Shown here: positions 30,953-37,450 of the stretch, piece after piece
Numbering within the stretch: the stretch's first letter is position 1
How the letters are laid out: each line of letters begins with the position of its first letter
Assembly (NCBI GenBank): GCA_035259145.1
Contig: DATFWQ010000206.1
Span: 1-37,450, forward strand
Direction: 5' to 3'
DNA length: 37,450 nt
Origin: CF-161 sp035259145
GTDB lineage: Bacteria; Chloroflexota; Dormibacteria; Dormibacterales; Dormibacteraceae
Program-made: the position numbers and the translations under genes
Notes under the pieces: model-generated
What the model saw: only the letters and a program-made list of their open reading frames with translations
What the model was told of the DNA's origin: nothing
The model's database searches: none

Positions 30953-32401
30953 ATGGCAGGGATGCAGGTACGTGCCGTTGCGCTGGTCGTCGTTGCGGCA
31001 GTGGAGCTGCCGGCGTGCAGCTCTGCCGCCGCCACTCACGCCGCCTCTCCCCCTTCCGCCTCCACTGGGATCCACAGCATCCGGCACGTCGTCGTGATAA
31101 TGCAGGAGAACCGCTCTTTCGACGAGTACTTCGGCCTCTTCCCCGGAGTGGACGGGCTGCCACGACGGAACGGTCAGTTCACCGTATGCGTTCCGGACCC
31201 GGCGTCCGGCTCCTGCGCCAGGCCTTACCACGACGGCACCGACAGGAACTCAGGGGGTCCGCACGGCGAAGCCAACGCCATGAACGACATCGACGGCGGC
31301 AAGATGGACGGCTTCGTCGCTCAAGCCGAGCGGGCCAGGGCCGGCTGCGCTAGCCAGTTCGACCCCGCGTGCACAGCGCCTCCACGCGCTACCACGAGTG
31401 GGAGGGCGGCATCCAGCACGGACGTCATGGGCTACAAGGATGCGCGGGATATCCCAAACTACTGGGCCTACGCCGCCAGCTTCGTCCTTCAGGACCGTAT
31501 GTTCGAACCGAATGCCTCGTGGTCGCTGCCGGAGCACCTCTTCATGGTCAGCGAGTGGTCCGCCAGATGCTCGAAGGCGGGTGACCCGATGAGCTGCGTC
31601 AACGCACTTCAGAACCCAGACCAGCTTCGGGCAGGTACCACCGCAAAGGCTCAGGCGCCTGACTACGCCTGGACGGATCTCACCTACCTGCTGCACAAGA
31701 ACAATGTGAGCTGGAGGTACTACGTTGCGGAGGGCACGCAGCCCGACTGCCAGGACGACCAGGCAGAGTGCAGCCCGCAACCCCAGCGCGCCGGCACGCC
31801 CGAGATCTGGAACCCGCTTCCCTGGTTCGAGACCGTGCGGCAGGACAACCAGCTCGGCAACATCCAGACGCTCGATCACTTCTACGCCGACGCCAGGTCT
31901 GGGAAGCTGCCGGCGGTGAGCTGGGTGGTACCCAACGGCCAGAACAGCGAACACCCACCGGCGCTGGTGAGCGCGGGCCAGGCGTACGTGACCGGGCTCG
32001 TCAACGCCGTCATGCAGAGCACGGATTGGGCGTCCACGGCCATCTTCCTGTCCTGGGACGACTGGGGTGGGTTCTACGACCACGTTGCGCCGCCCACGGT
32101 AGACGTGAACGGGTATGGCTTGCGCGTGCCGGGGATTGTTATCAGCCCGTATGCGAAGAGGGGATTCGTGGACCACCAGACTCTGAGCTTCGACGCCTAC
32201 GTCAAGTTCATAGAGGATGACTTCCTGGGTGGGCAGCGGATCGACCCCATGACCGATGGCCGGCCCGACCCGCGGCCCGGCGTGCGCGAGAATGCTTCAC
32301 AGCTGGGCGACCTGACACATGACTTCGACTTCACACAACCGCCCCGCAAGCTGATACTGCTCGACCCGCACCCGAAGCCCGGCCCCGCGTCGATGCCATG
32401 A
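30953..32401 (+). CDS. Secreted phosphoesterase, phospholipase C/acid phosphatase-like
   Basis: A 482-residue exported hydrolase of the phosphoesterase family (PF04185 type, which holds phospholipase C and AcpA relatives). The leader ends in a likely lipobox (LPAC, Cys22), so it may be lipid-anchored. The family signature is VVVIMQENRSFDEYFG (47-61), which supplies metal and nucleophile contacts, with EHPP at 333-336 and SWDDWGGFYDHV (367-378) near the C-terminal metal site. Expected to cut phosphate esters or phospholipid head groups outside the cell. ATG 30953 or ATG 30962 may be the start; neither has a clean ribosome site. Confidence 0.88.
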   Translation: MAGMQVRAVALVVVAAVELPACSSAAATHAASPPSASTGIHSIRHVVVIMQENRSFDEYFGLFPGVDGLPRRNGQFTVCVPDPASGSCARPYHDGTDRNSGGPHGEANAMNDIDGGKMDGFVAQAERARAGCASQFDPACTAPPRATTSGRAASSTDVMGYKDARDIPNYWAYAASFVLQDRMFEPNASWSLPEHLFMVSEWSARCSKAGDPMSCVNALQNPDQLRAGTTAKAQAPDYAWTDLTYLLHKNNVSWRYYVAEGTQPDCQDDQAECSPQPQRAGTPEIWNPLPWFETVRQDNQLGNIQTLDHFYADARSGKLPAVSWVVPNGQNSEHPPALVSAGQAYVTGLVNAVMQSTDWASTAIFLSWDDWGGFYDHVAPPTVDVNGYGLRVPGIVISPYAKRGFVDHQTLSFDAYVKFIEDDFLGGQRIDPMTDGRPDPRPGVRENASQLGDLTHDFDFTQPPRKLILLDPHPKPGPASMP

Positions 32402-32564
32402 GTGCCGCAGGGGGAGGGACGCCGTCTACCTGGCCTCAGCTCTTCATGCGAGCGCGGATGCATTGGCATGTGCCGACACCGACCTCCTTCGGGCCGCACA
32501 TGCTTGCGGGTCTTGCGGTCGTCGACGCCAGGAGCGAAACGAGCACTCCCCGCAGGTGGATCGG

Positions 32565-32963
32565 CTACGTGCGATTGATCCGGCCTCCCAGGTACTCAGA
32601 ACCGGCCTGGACGAGGCACAAGGGGTTTCCCCACGGGTCCGTCACGTAGAACGAGCGCTCGCCCCACGGTCGAACACCAATGTCACCGCGTTGGGCGTCC
32701 GCCTTGGCTCCGGCTGCAAACGCTCGCTCCCGCACGGCCTCGAGCGGTTCCTCAGTTGATAGGTAGATAGGCGCAGCGTTCGAGCCGACGTACGCGGGAT
32801 CTCCGTCCGCGAGCGCATCCCAACAGGCAAGAATCGCCGCTCCACACTTGAAGTAGTGGCGACCCGTGGACACACGTTCGCCGGCTGTGCTCAGCAGCGC
32901 CGCGTAGAACCTCGCCGCCGCGTCAACGTCGCGAACAGGGATGATCACGCGAAAGAGCTGCAT
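32565..32963 (-). CDS. VOC (glyoxalase-like) family protein
   Basis: A 132-residue single-domain vicinal-oxygen-chelate protein: VIIPVRDVDAAARFYAALL at the N-terminus and SFYVTDPWGNPLCLVQ near the C-terminus. This is the paired beta-alpha-beta-beta-beta layout of glyoxalase, bleomycin-resistance and related proteins, which work as metal-dependent dimers. Role unknown. The 163 bases between it and the phosphoesterase stop hold no gene I can support. Confidence 0.85.
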   Translation of the reverse strand: MQLFRVIIPVRDVDAAARFYAALLSTAGERVSTGRHYFKCGAAILACWDALADGDPAYVGSNAAPIYLSTEEPLEAVRERAFAAGAKADAQRGDIGVRPWGERSFYVTDPWGNPLCLVQAGSEYLGGRINRT

Positions 32964-33127
32964 GCACCGCAGTGTAGATGCAGCCCCCCTTGGGCGATGC
33001 CTGGTTTCGGCTAGCGGCCTACTGCGCCGTCCGATACCGGACTTCGACCGTCACACTTACGTACCTTGAGGAGAACAAATGGAGGGCCTCTTGCTGCCCG
33101 GCATCGCAGGGGCCGGGCCGTAGACGT

Positions 33128-33652
33128 GTGACCGGTACTGGCAGCTACCAGCGCTTGCTGGAGCTGAAAAACGGCAGGCCGGTGCACGTGCGCCCGATCC
33201 GGCCGGACGATGAGCCACGGCTCCACGAAGCGTTCAGCCGGATGTCCGAGCGCAGCGTGTACTTCCGATTCTTTTCGCCTCTCAAGCGACTGCCCGAAGC
33301 GATGGCCCGCCGCTTTGCACGCGTCGATTACGACCAGCGCTTCGCCCTCGTGGCCACCACACACAGGCCCGACGGCAAGGAGCACATTCTCGGCGTTGCC
33401 CGTTACGACGTGGCATCCGGAACCAGTACGGCGGAGGTCGCCGTGACAGTGGTCGACGAGGTGCAGCGGCAGGGTATCGGCTCTGGCCTGCTGCGCTTGC
33501 TCGGCGACGTCGCCCGCGAGCACGGCGTCAAAGAGTTCAGTCTCGTCGTTCTGCCTGAGAACCAGAGCATGCTGGGGCTGCTGCGCAAGATGGGCTGGAT
33601 CCATGAGGCCCACCTCGTGGGCGGCGTCTATGAGATCACGTTCAAGCCGTGA
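33128..33652 (+). CDS. GNAT acetyltransferase, Pat-like
   Basis: A 174-residue acetyltransferase resembling the GNAT domain of bacterial protein lysine acetyltransferases (Pat and relatives). It has NGRPVHVRPIRPDDEP near the N-terminus, then SERSVYFRFFSPLK, and the CoA loop QRQGIGSGLL. In known Pat proteins these act on acetyl-CoA synthetase and other targets, often under a cAMP or NAD-linked domain; no regulatory domain is fused here. GTG 33128 places the start 14 residues before the first strand; the frame is open upstream to 32978 but that part is not protein-like. It overlaps the convergent GNAT by 11 bases. Confidence 0.85.
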   Translation: MTGTGSYQRLLELKNGRPVHVRPIRPDDEPRLHEAFSRMSERSVYFRFFSPLKRLPEAMARRFARVDYDQRFALVATTHRPDGKEHILGVARYDVASGTSTAEVAVTVVDEVQRQGIGSGLLRLLGDVAREHGVKEFSLVVLPENQSMLGLLRKMGWIHEAHLVGGVYEITFKP

Positions 33653-34562
33653 TCGCTCCGCACCCGTTGGCCGTGGCAGGTCGACCAGAAAAGTCTGCCT
33701 CGAAGACCTCGTACTCGAAGGCCACCGCGAACCCGAGCCGCCGGTAGATGTCGTAGGCGTGGGTCGGGTTCAGCCCGTCCACGAACAACGTGGCGGTGGC
33801 CGCGCCGTGCCGGGCCAGGCGGCGGAGGGCCTCGGCGGTGAGCGTGTACCCGAGCCCACGGCGCCGGTGCTCGAGCAGGGTGCCGACGACCTCGACAATC
33901 CCGACAGGCTGCGGCCGAGGGTCGGGGTCGAACGTGTCGAGAGAGCACCACACGATTGCGGCCGGCACTCCATCGCACGTCTCAGCCAGGATCTGTAACT
34001 CCGGAGGCCGGCTGATCCGCGGCGGGTCGTCCGGGTCCAGGGCCTGGAACCGCCAGTGTTCGGCGAACGACCGGTTGAAGACCTCGATCGCCGTTCGACG
34101 ATCCGCCAACCGGGCCAGACGGTATCCGGCCGGCAGCGCCAGGAAGGGAACGTCGCCAGGGTCACGCCTGTCCATGCGCCAGAAGGGACGGACGAAGCTC
34201 AATCCAAGCTGGGCCATGTCCTGCCGGTGTCCGATGGGGCGCCAGACCTGCGCCACTGCGGCTCCTGCGGCGCGGCTCAGGCCGACACCCCAGTTGATCA
34301 ATCGCAGCCGGTCGCCGTCATCTCGGGCTGCGGTCTCGACCCTGGCCACCGTGATGCCTTTGCTCGACTGCTCGAGCACCAGCACTGCAGCTCGCAACCG
34401 CGGGCCGTCCTCGATCACTCGCGACCGTGCTCCCCAGTCGAACGACGCCATAAGGCCGGCGATCATGGCCTCGCCGGGGACACAGTCGCGGACGCGGTTC
34501 GCCGCCTCGTGCGCCCACAGCGCGCGCAGTCCCGGCAGGTCCTGAAGCCGCCCTGGTCTCAC
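33642..34562 (-). CDS. GNAT family protein with two GNAT-like halves
   Basis: A 306-residue protein. The C-terminal half (about 150-300) is a good GNAT domain with the CoA motif VGTLLEHRRRGLGYTL and the LNPTHAYDIYRRLGF block. The N-terminal half appears to be a degenerate second copy, as in mycothiol-synthase-like tandem acetyltransferases. Substrate unknown. GTG at 34562 overlaps the CDF stop as GTGA, so it is coupled to the metal transporter. Confidence 0.82.
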   Translation of the reverse strand: MRPGRLQDLPGLRALWAHEAANRVRDCVPGEAMIAGLMASFDWGARSRVIEDGPRLRAAVLVLEQSSKGITVARVETAARDDGDRLRLINWGVGLSRAAGAAVAQVWRPIGHRQDMAQLGLSFVRPFWRMDRRDPGDVPFLALPAGYRLARLADRRTAIEVFNRSFAEHWRFQALDPDDPPRISRPPELQILAETCDGVPAAIVWCSLDTFDPDPRPQPVGIVEVVGTLLEHRRRGLGYTLTAEALRRLARHGAATATLFVDGLNPTHAYDIYRRLGFAVAFEYEVFEADFSGRPATANGCGAITA

Positions 34563-35938
34563 GGGGCTACCCGTGCAACCACCTCGGTCAGCTCGGGCAG
34601 CGCGTGACGCAGGCTCTCCTCGATCTCGGTCTCCACCTCATGAGCGTGCTCCAGGCTGACCTGCCCTTCCATCCCGGCCACCACGTGTGCGACCAGACCG
34701 CCGGAGCGTTCGCTCAGCTCGACGTCGCGACAGCTGCGGACCTCGGGGTGGGCCTCGACGATGCGCGCGATCTCACGAGTGAGAGCTGCTCGTTTGCCCG
34801 TGACATCGGCCCCGCTCACGAGCTCGGGCTCCAGCGGTTCGAGGTGCACGTCCACTCGCGAGACGCCGGCGAATTCATGCCGCAGCCGCTGCTCCAGATC
34901 ACCCGCCGCCGCCGCTGCTTGATCCAGCGTCATGCCGCTGGGCAGCTTGGCGTGCATGCTGAGATGCAGGCTGCCGTTCTGCTCCCTCTCCACTGTCACG
35001 TTGTGGAGGTCCCTGATCGCCTCCTCGGCGGCCGCGGCAGCGTGCACTCGCTCGACGAGGTTGCTCTCCTCAGATTGGGACTCGATGACGAGCGACAGCT
35101 CCAGGTCGGGGTGGGCCTTACTTACCGCGGTCAGCACTTCCTCTGTTAGCCGCTGAGCGCCTTCCACGGACAGCGTTGGGCGTGCCGAGACCCGCGCATC
35201 GCCCAGCATGCGGCCGCCGGACCGGCGCACCCTGACCGGACCCACTCGGCGGACCCCGGAGACCCCGGCGATCGTCCGCTGCACCGCTTCTTCGACTCCG
35301 CTGGGAGCACGGTCGATCAGAATGTCCCCCGAGCGGTAAACCAGCAGCCCGGCTGAGCGGAAGATCAGCACGGCCACGAGCAGAGCCGCGGCGACGTCAG
35401 CCCAGGCGAAACCGAGCCGGACACCGATGAGGCCGGCCAGCACGCCTCCAGACGACAGGACGTCGGCCCTGCGGTTCTGCGCTCCGGCCGCCAGAGCAGG
35501 GCTGCTCCAGCGCCGGGCAGAACGAAGCAGGACTGTGGCCCGGCCGATCTCGAGCACAATCGTGCCGGCCATCAGCCCGATGGCGTAGAGCGCGGGGTCG
35601 ACCTCGACAGGCGCCCCGAGCAGCCGGCGTATGCCCTCGTAGGCGATCCCGATTGCAGCCAGCAGCAGGATAACGCCCTCGCCGAAGGACGCCAGGTTCT
35701 CGGCTCGGCCGTGGCCATAGGGGTGCTCATGGTCGGCAGGCTTGCGCGCCGTTCGGACCGCCGCCAGCGCGAAGCCCGAGGCGACCAGGTCGAGGCCGGT
35801 GTGAACCGCCTCGCTGATCATCCCGAGGCTGCCAGTCAGCAGGCCAACGCTCAGCTTGGCCAGGAGCATCCCGCAGTCGACCGTCAGCGACGCGAGAGCG
35901 ACGATCTGCGGCGTCAGCCGCTGTTGCTGTCGACCCAC
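34559..35938 (-). CDS. Cation diffusion facilitator with extended C-terminal tail
   Basis: A 459-residue CDF-family metal antiporter, far longer than the usual 300. The six-helix part covers about 12-205 with SEAVHTGLD (H46, D50) and NRRAD (N155, D159) at the transport sites. N155 stands where zinc members have His, a pattern closer to Mn/Fe-type CDFs, so the cargo may not be zinc. Three successive cytoplasmic ferredoxin-like units follow (about 213-287, 297-370, 385-459). The GTG start lies inside the last 25 bases of the dehalogenase gene; a slightly later start is possible. The following GNAT is coupled to it. Confidence 0.88.
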   Translation of the reverse strand: MGRQQQRLTPQIVALASLTVDCGMLLAKLSVGLLTGSLGMISEAVHTGLDLVASGFALAAVRTARKPADHEHPYGHGRAENLASFGEGVILLLAAIGIAYEGIRRLLGAPVEVDPALYAIGLMAGTIVLEIGRATVLLRSARRWSSPALAAGAQNRRADVLSSGGVLAGLIGVRLGFAWADVAAALLVAVLIFRSAGLLVYRSGDILIDRAPSGVEEAVQRTIAGVSGVRRVGPVRVRRSGGRMLGDARVSARPTLSVEGAQRLTEEVLTAVSKAHPDLELSLVIESQSEESNLVERVHAAAAAEEAIRDLHNVTVEREQNGSLHLSMHAKLPSGMTLDQAAAAAGDLEQRLRHEFAGVSRVDVHLEPLEPELVSGADVTGKRAALTREIARIVEAHPEVRSCRDVELSERSGGLVAHVVAGMEGQVSLEHAHEVETEIEESLRHALPELTEVVARVAP

Positions 35939-36810
35939 TCCACGATCCTCTGGGCTATCTCCTCACCTTTGTCTTCCTGGAGCATGTGCCCCGCTCCATC
36001 CACTACCAAGACCTTGCCGGCGGCGCCCGGCAGCGCGTCGGCCATCGCCTGGCCGTGCCCCAGCGTGAAGACGGGGTCCTGGTCGCTCCAGACCACCAGC
36101 GCCGGCACCTTCCACGCTCGCAGCTCCGCGGCCACGCGGCGCATCTTTTCGGCACTCGGATCGTCAGATGAGATCGGCACCAGCAGTGGGAAGGCCGCCG
36201 CGCCGGCCTTCGACTCCCGAGTCGGGAACGGCGCCTCGTACGCCGCCACAACCGCGTCGTTCATCGGGCTGGCGACCGACGACGCCATGACCCGCCCCAC
36301 CGGAAGGTCCAGTCCCGCCCGCTCGGCGAACGTGCGCCAGCGCATGAAGCCCGGGCTGGGCCAGTCGGCGCCGCCGAACAGCCCGGTGTTGAGCACCACC
36401 AGGCGAGCAAAGCGATCCTTCATCTCGACTGCAGCTCTCAGGCCGATCGGCCCTCCCCAGTCCTGCACCACGACGGTGGCGCCCCGCACGTCCAGGTGCT
36501 CGATCAAGGCCTTCATCGACTCGGTGTGACGGTCGTACGAGTACCAGCCGATGTCGGTGGGCTTGTCCGAGCGACCGAAGCCAAGGTAGTCCGGAGCCAG
36601 GACGCGGAAACGGCGAGCCAGGATGGGCACCATGCGCCGGTACAGGTACGACCAGTCCGGCTCGCCGTGAAGCAGCAGGATCGGTTCGTGACCAGGGTCG
36701 CCCTCGTCGAGGTAATGGATGCGGAGGCCCTCCCACTCGATGTAGTGAGGGGCGAAGGAGTAGCCGGGAAGGTCGGCAAAGCGATCGTCGGCGGTCCGGT
36801 AAGCGTCCAC
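35914..36810 (-). CDS. Haloalkane dehalogenase (HLD-I-like)
   Basis: A 298-residue alpha/beta hydrolase that would hydrolyse carbon-halogen bonds to alcohol and halide in the cytoplasm. HGEPDWSYLYR (48-58) is the oxyanion/halide region of the HLD-I group. The nucleophile elbow is VVQDWGG, with D117 as nucleophile and W118 as halide-binding Trp. A second candidate halide Trp is W158 (FMRWRTF). The acid is D245 (DQDPVF) and the base is H275 (GAGHMLQE). This residue set matches DhlA/DhmA-type enzymes and separates them from epoxide hydrolases, which lack the Trp pair. The start is GTG. Natural substrate unknown. Confidence 0.9.
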   Translation of the reverse strand: MDAYRTADDRFADLPGYSFAPHYIEWEGLRIHYLDEGDPGHEPILLLHGEPDWSYLYRRMVPILARRFRVLAPDYLGFGRSDKPTDIGWYSYDRHTESMKALIEHLDVRGATVVVQDWGGPIGLRAAVEMKDRFARLVVLNTGLFGGADWPSPGFMRWRTFAERAGLDLPVGRVMASSVASPMNDAVVAAYEAPFPTRESKAGAAAFPLLVPISSDDPSAEKMRRVAAELRAWKVPALVVWSDQDPVFTLGHGQAMADALPGAAGKVLVVDGAGHMLQEDKGEEIAQRIVEWVDSNSG

Positions 36811-36842
36811 GCGCCAACTCTAAGAAGTCATACCGGCGCCAC

Positions 36843-36869
36843 GTTTACCGACTCCGAGACGGTGGTAAT
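36843..36869 (+). promoter_or_regulatory. Candidate general-stress (sigma-B-like) promoter of the small HSP
   Basis: GTTTAC (36843-36848), 14 bases, then TGGTAAT (36863-36869) resembles the GTTT-N14-16-GGGTAT pattern of sigma-B/F-type promoters. It lies about 60 bases upstream of the heat-shock gene start, which would suit stress induction. Pattern match only. Confidence 0.3.
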
Positions 36870-36928
36870 CGAATGTTGGGCGCGCTCAGGCGAACGAAAA
36901 ACTCACTTGATCAGGAGGTGAAACTCTG

Positions 36929-37396
36929 ATGGCGACCAACCGATGGTGGAGTCCAGCTCATGACCTCATGAGCGCCACCCGCGTCATCGACCGGATGTTC
37001 GATCAGTTCTTCGGCTACGGCACTCAGTCGGAGCCGGGCGAGGGTGGCACACCGACTTACGCGCTGCCGGTGGACGTGCTTGAGAGCGACGAGGCCTTCG
37101 TACTCTACGCAAGCGTAGCCGGCGTCCCGCACGACCACGTCGACGTGTCGTTTGAGGATGGGGTCCTGTCGATCGCAGTCAAGCCCGTTCCATTTGAGCG
37201 GCAGGGCAAGTGGCTGCGCCAGGAGCGGCCGTGGGGCAACTGGTCCCGGAAGCTCGAGCTGCCCAGGGAGGTTCAGCCGGACAAGATCCAGGCCAACATC
37301 GAGAACGGGATGCTGACGGTGGTCGTGCCCAAGGTGGCCACGGCGCAGCCGGTCCGCATTCCTGTCGGCGGTGCAGCCAAGCAGCTCAAGTCATGA
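36929..37396 (+). CDS. Small heat-shock protein, Hsp20/alpha-crystallin family
   Basis: A 155-residue ATP-independent chaperone that holds unfolding proteins. It has an N-terminal arm with RVIDRMFDQFFG, an alpha-crystallin domain of about 45-140 (LPVDVLESDEAFVLYASVAGV, then the ENGMLTVVVPK strand with the conserved Gly-x-Leu type turn), and a short tail with RIPV that may serve as the oligomer-linking motif. AGGAGGTG at 36913-36920, 8 bases before the ATG, is the strongest ribosome site in the window and fits high expression. Confidence 0.95.
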   Translation: MATNRWWSPAHDLMSATRVIDRMFDQFFGYGTQSEPGEGGTPTYALPVDVLESDEAFVLYASVAGVPHDHVDVSFEDGVLSIAVKPVPFERQGKWLRQERPWGNWSRKLELPREVQPDKIQANIENGMLTVVVPKVATAQPVRIPVGGAAKQLKS

Positions 37397-37399
37397 CCA

Positions 37400-37430
37400 G
37401 GCGGGCGGGGGAACCCCGCCCCGCCTCTTT
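37400..37430 (+). terminator. Rho-independent terminator of the small HSP gene
   Basis: GGCGGGCGGGG (37400-37410) pairs, with one bulged C, to CCCCGCCCCGCC (37414-37425) around a short loop, followed by TCTTT. It begins 4 bases after the stop codon. This is the clearest intrinsic terminator in the window. Confidence 0.8.
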
Positions 37431-37450
37431 CACCCCTAGGGCCAACTCCC

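Noticed and set aside
31250..32176. 308-codon minus-strand open frame
   Set aside because: Antisense to the phosphoesterase, which carries the family motifs.
36811..36928. HAIR (HspR) operator before the small HSP
   Set aside because: ACTCACTTGAT near 36901 resembles only part of the inverted repeat; the paired half is missing.
1..37450. tRNA, rRNA, integrase, transposase or prophage genes
   Set aside because: None seen on either strand; no tRNA-like cloverleaf ending in CCA or RNA gene blocks were recognised, though a covariance search was not possible.

Overview
This is a GC-rich bacterial chromosome segment with densely packed genes. GTG and TTG starts are frequent, and many stop/start codons overlap by 4 bases (GTGA, ATGA, TTGA). 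High GC, a class F-like sortase beside a DUF4397 protein, a peptidoglycan-binding efflux adaptor, a NarL-type two-component pair and frequent weak or absent Shine-Dalgarno sites point to a soil-type Actinomycetota, Chloroflexota or Dormibacterota-like organism. No rRNA, tRNA or phylogenetic marker is present, so the phylum is an inference. I saw no insertion sequence, integrase, phage gene or CRISPR array, so it reads as ordinary chromosome with accessory genes.

Layout. 1-2.5 kb: an NAD-binding 3-hydroxyisobutyrate dehydrogenase-like enzyme, divergent from an MHS-type MFS symporter. 2.5-8.6 kb (minus strand): a probable operon of a 48-residue lipopeptide, an efflux adaptor, a MacB-type ATPase, a MacB-type permease, a GT-C-like membrane protein and a class A beta-lactamase-like serine hydrolase. 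8.6-9.9 kb: regulatory DNA, a small membrane protein and a membrane-anchored J-domain protein with a cysteine cluster. 10-14 kb (minus): a coupled operon of a BcsB-like protein, a four-helix membrane protein, a DUF4397 protein and a lipoprotein sortase. 14.1-17 kb: a repeat-containing lipoprotein divergent from a histidine kinase/response regulator pair. 17-25.2 kb: a YtcJ-like amidohydrolase, an S10 peptidase coupled to an unknown protein, a GNAT with a cysteine tail coupled to a helical protein, a zinc CDF exporter and a D-aminoacylase-like enzyme. 25.3-28 kb: small proteins, a VapC remnant, an SRPBCC protein and a FAD oxidoreductase. 28-30.8 kb (minus): a peptide-type ABC importer without a binding protein. 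31-37.4 kb: a secreted phosphoesterase, a VOC protein, two GNATs, a second CDF transporter with a long tail, a haloalkane dehalogenase and a small heat-shock protein.

How the genes work together. Three modules stand out. The first is envelope defence: the MacB-type efflux operon, with a signalling unit at 14-17 kb whose divergent lipoprotein suggests sensing of envelope damage. The second is surface assembly: BcsB-like protein, membrane protein, DUF4397 protein and sortase, all translationally coupled or nearly so. The third is scavenging of peptides and modified amino acids: S10 peptidase, D-aminoacylase-like enzyme, peptide ABC transporter and DAO-type oxidase. The links between separated operons are inference from context only.
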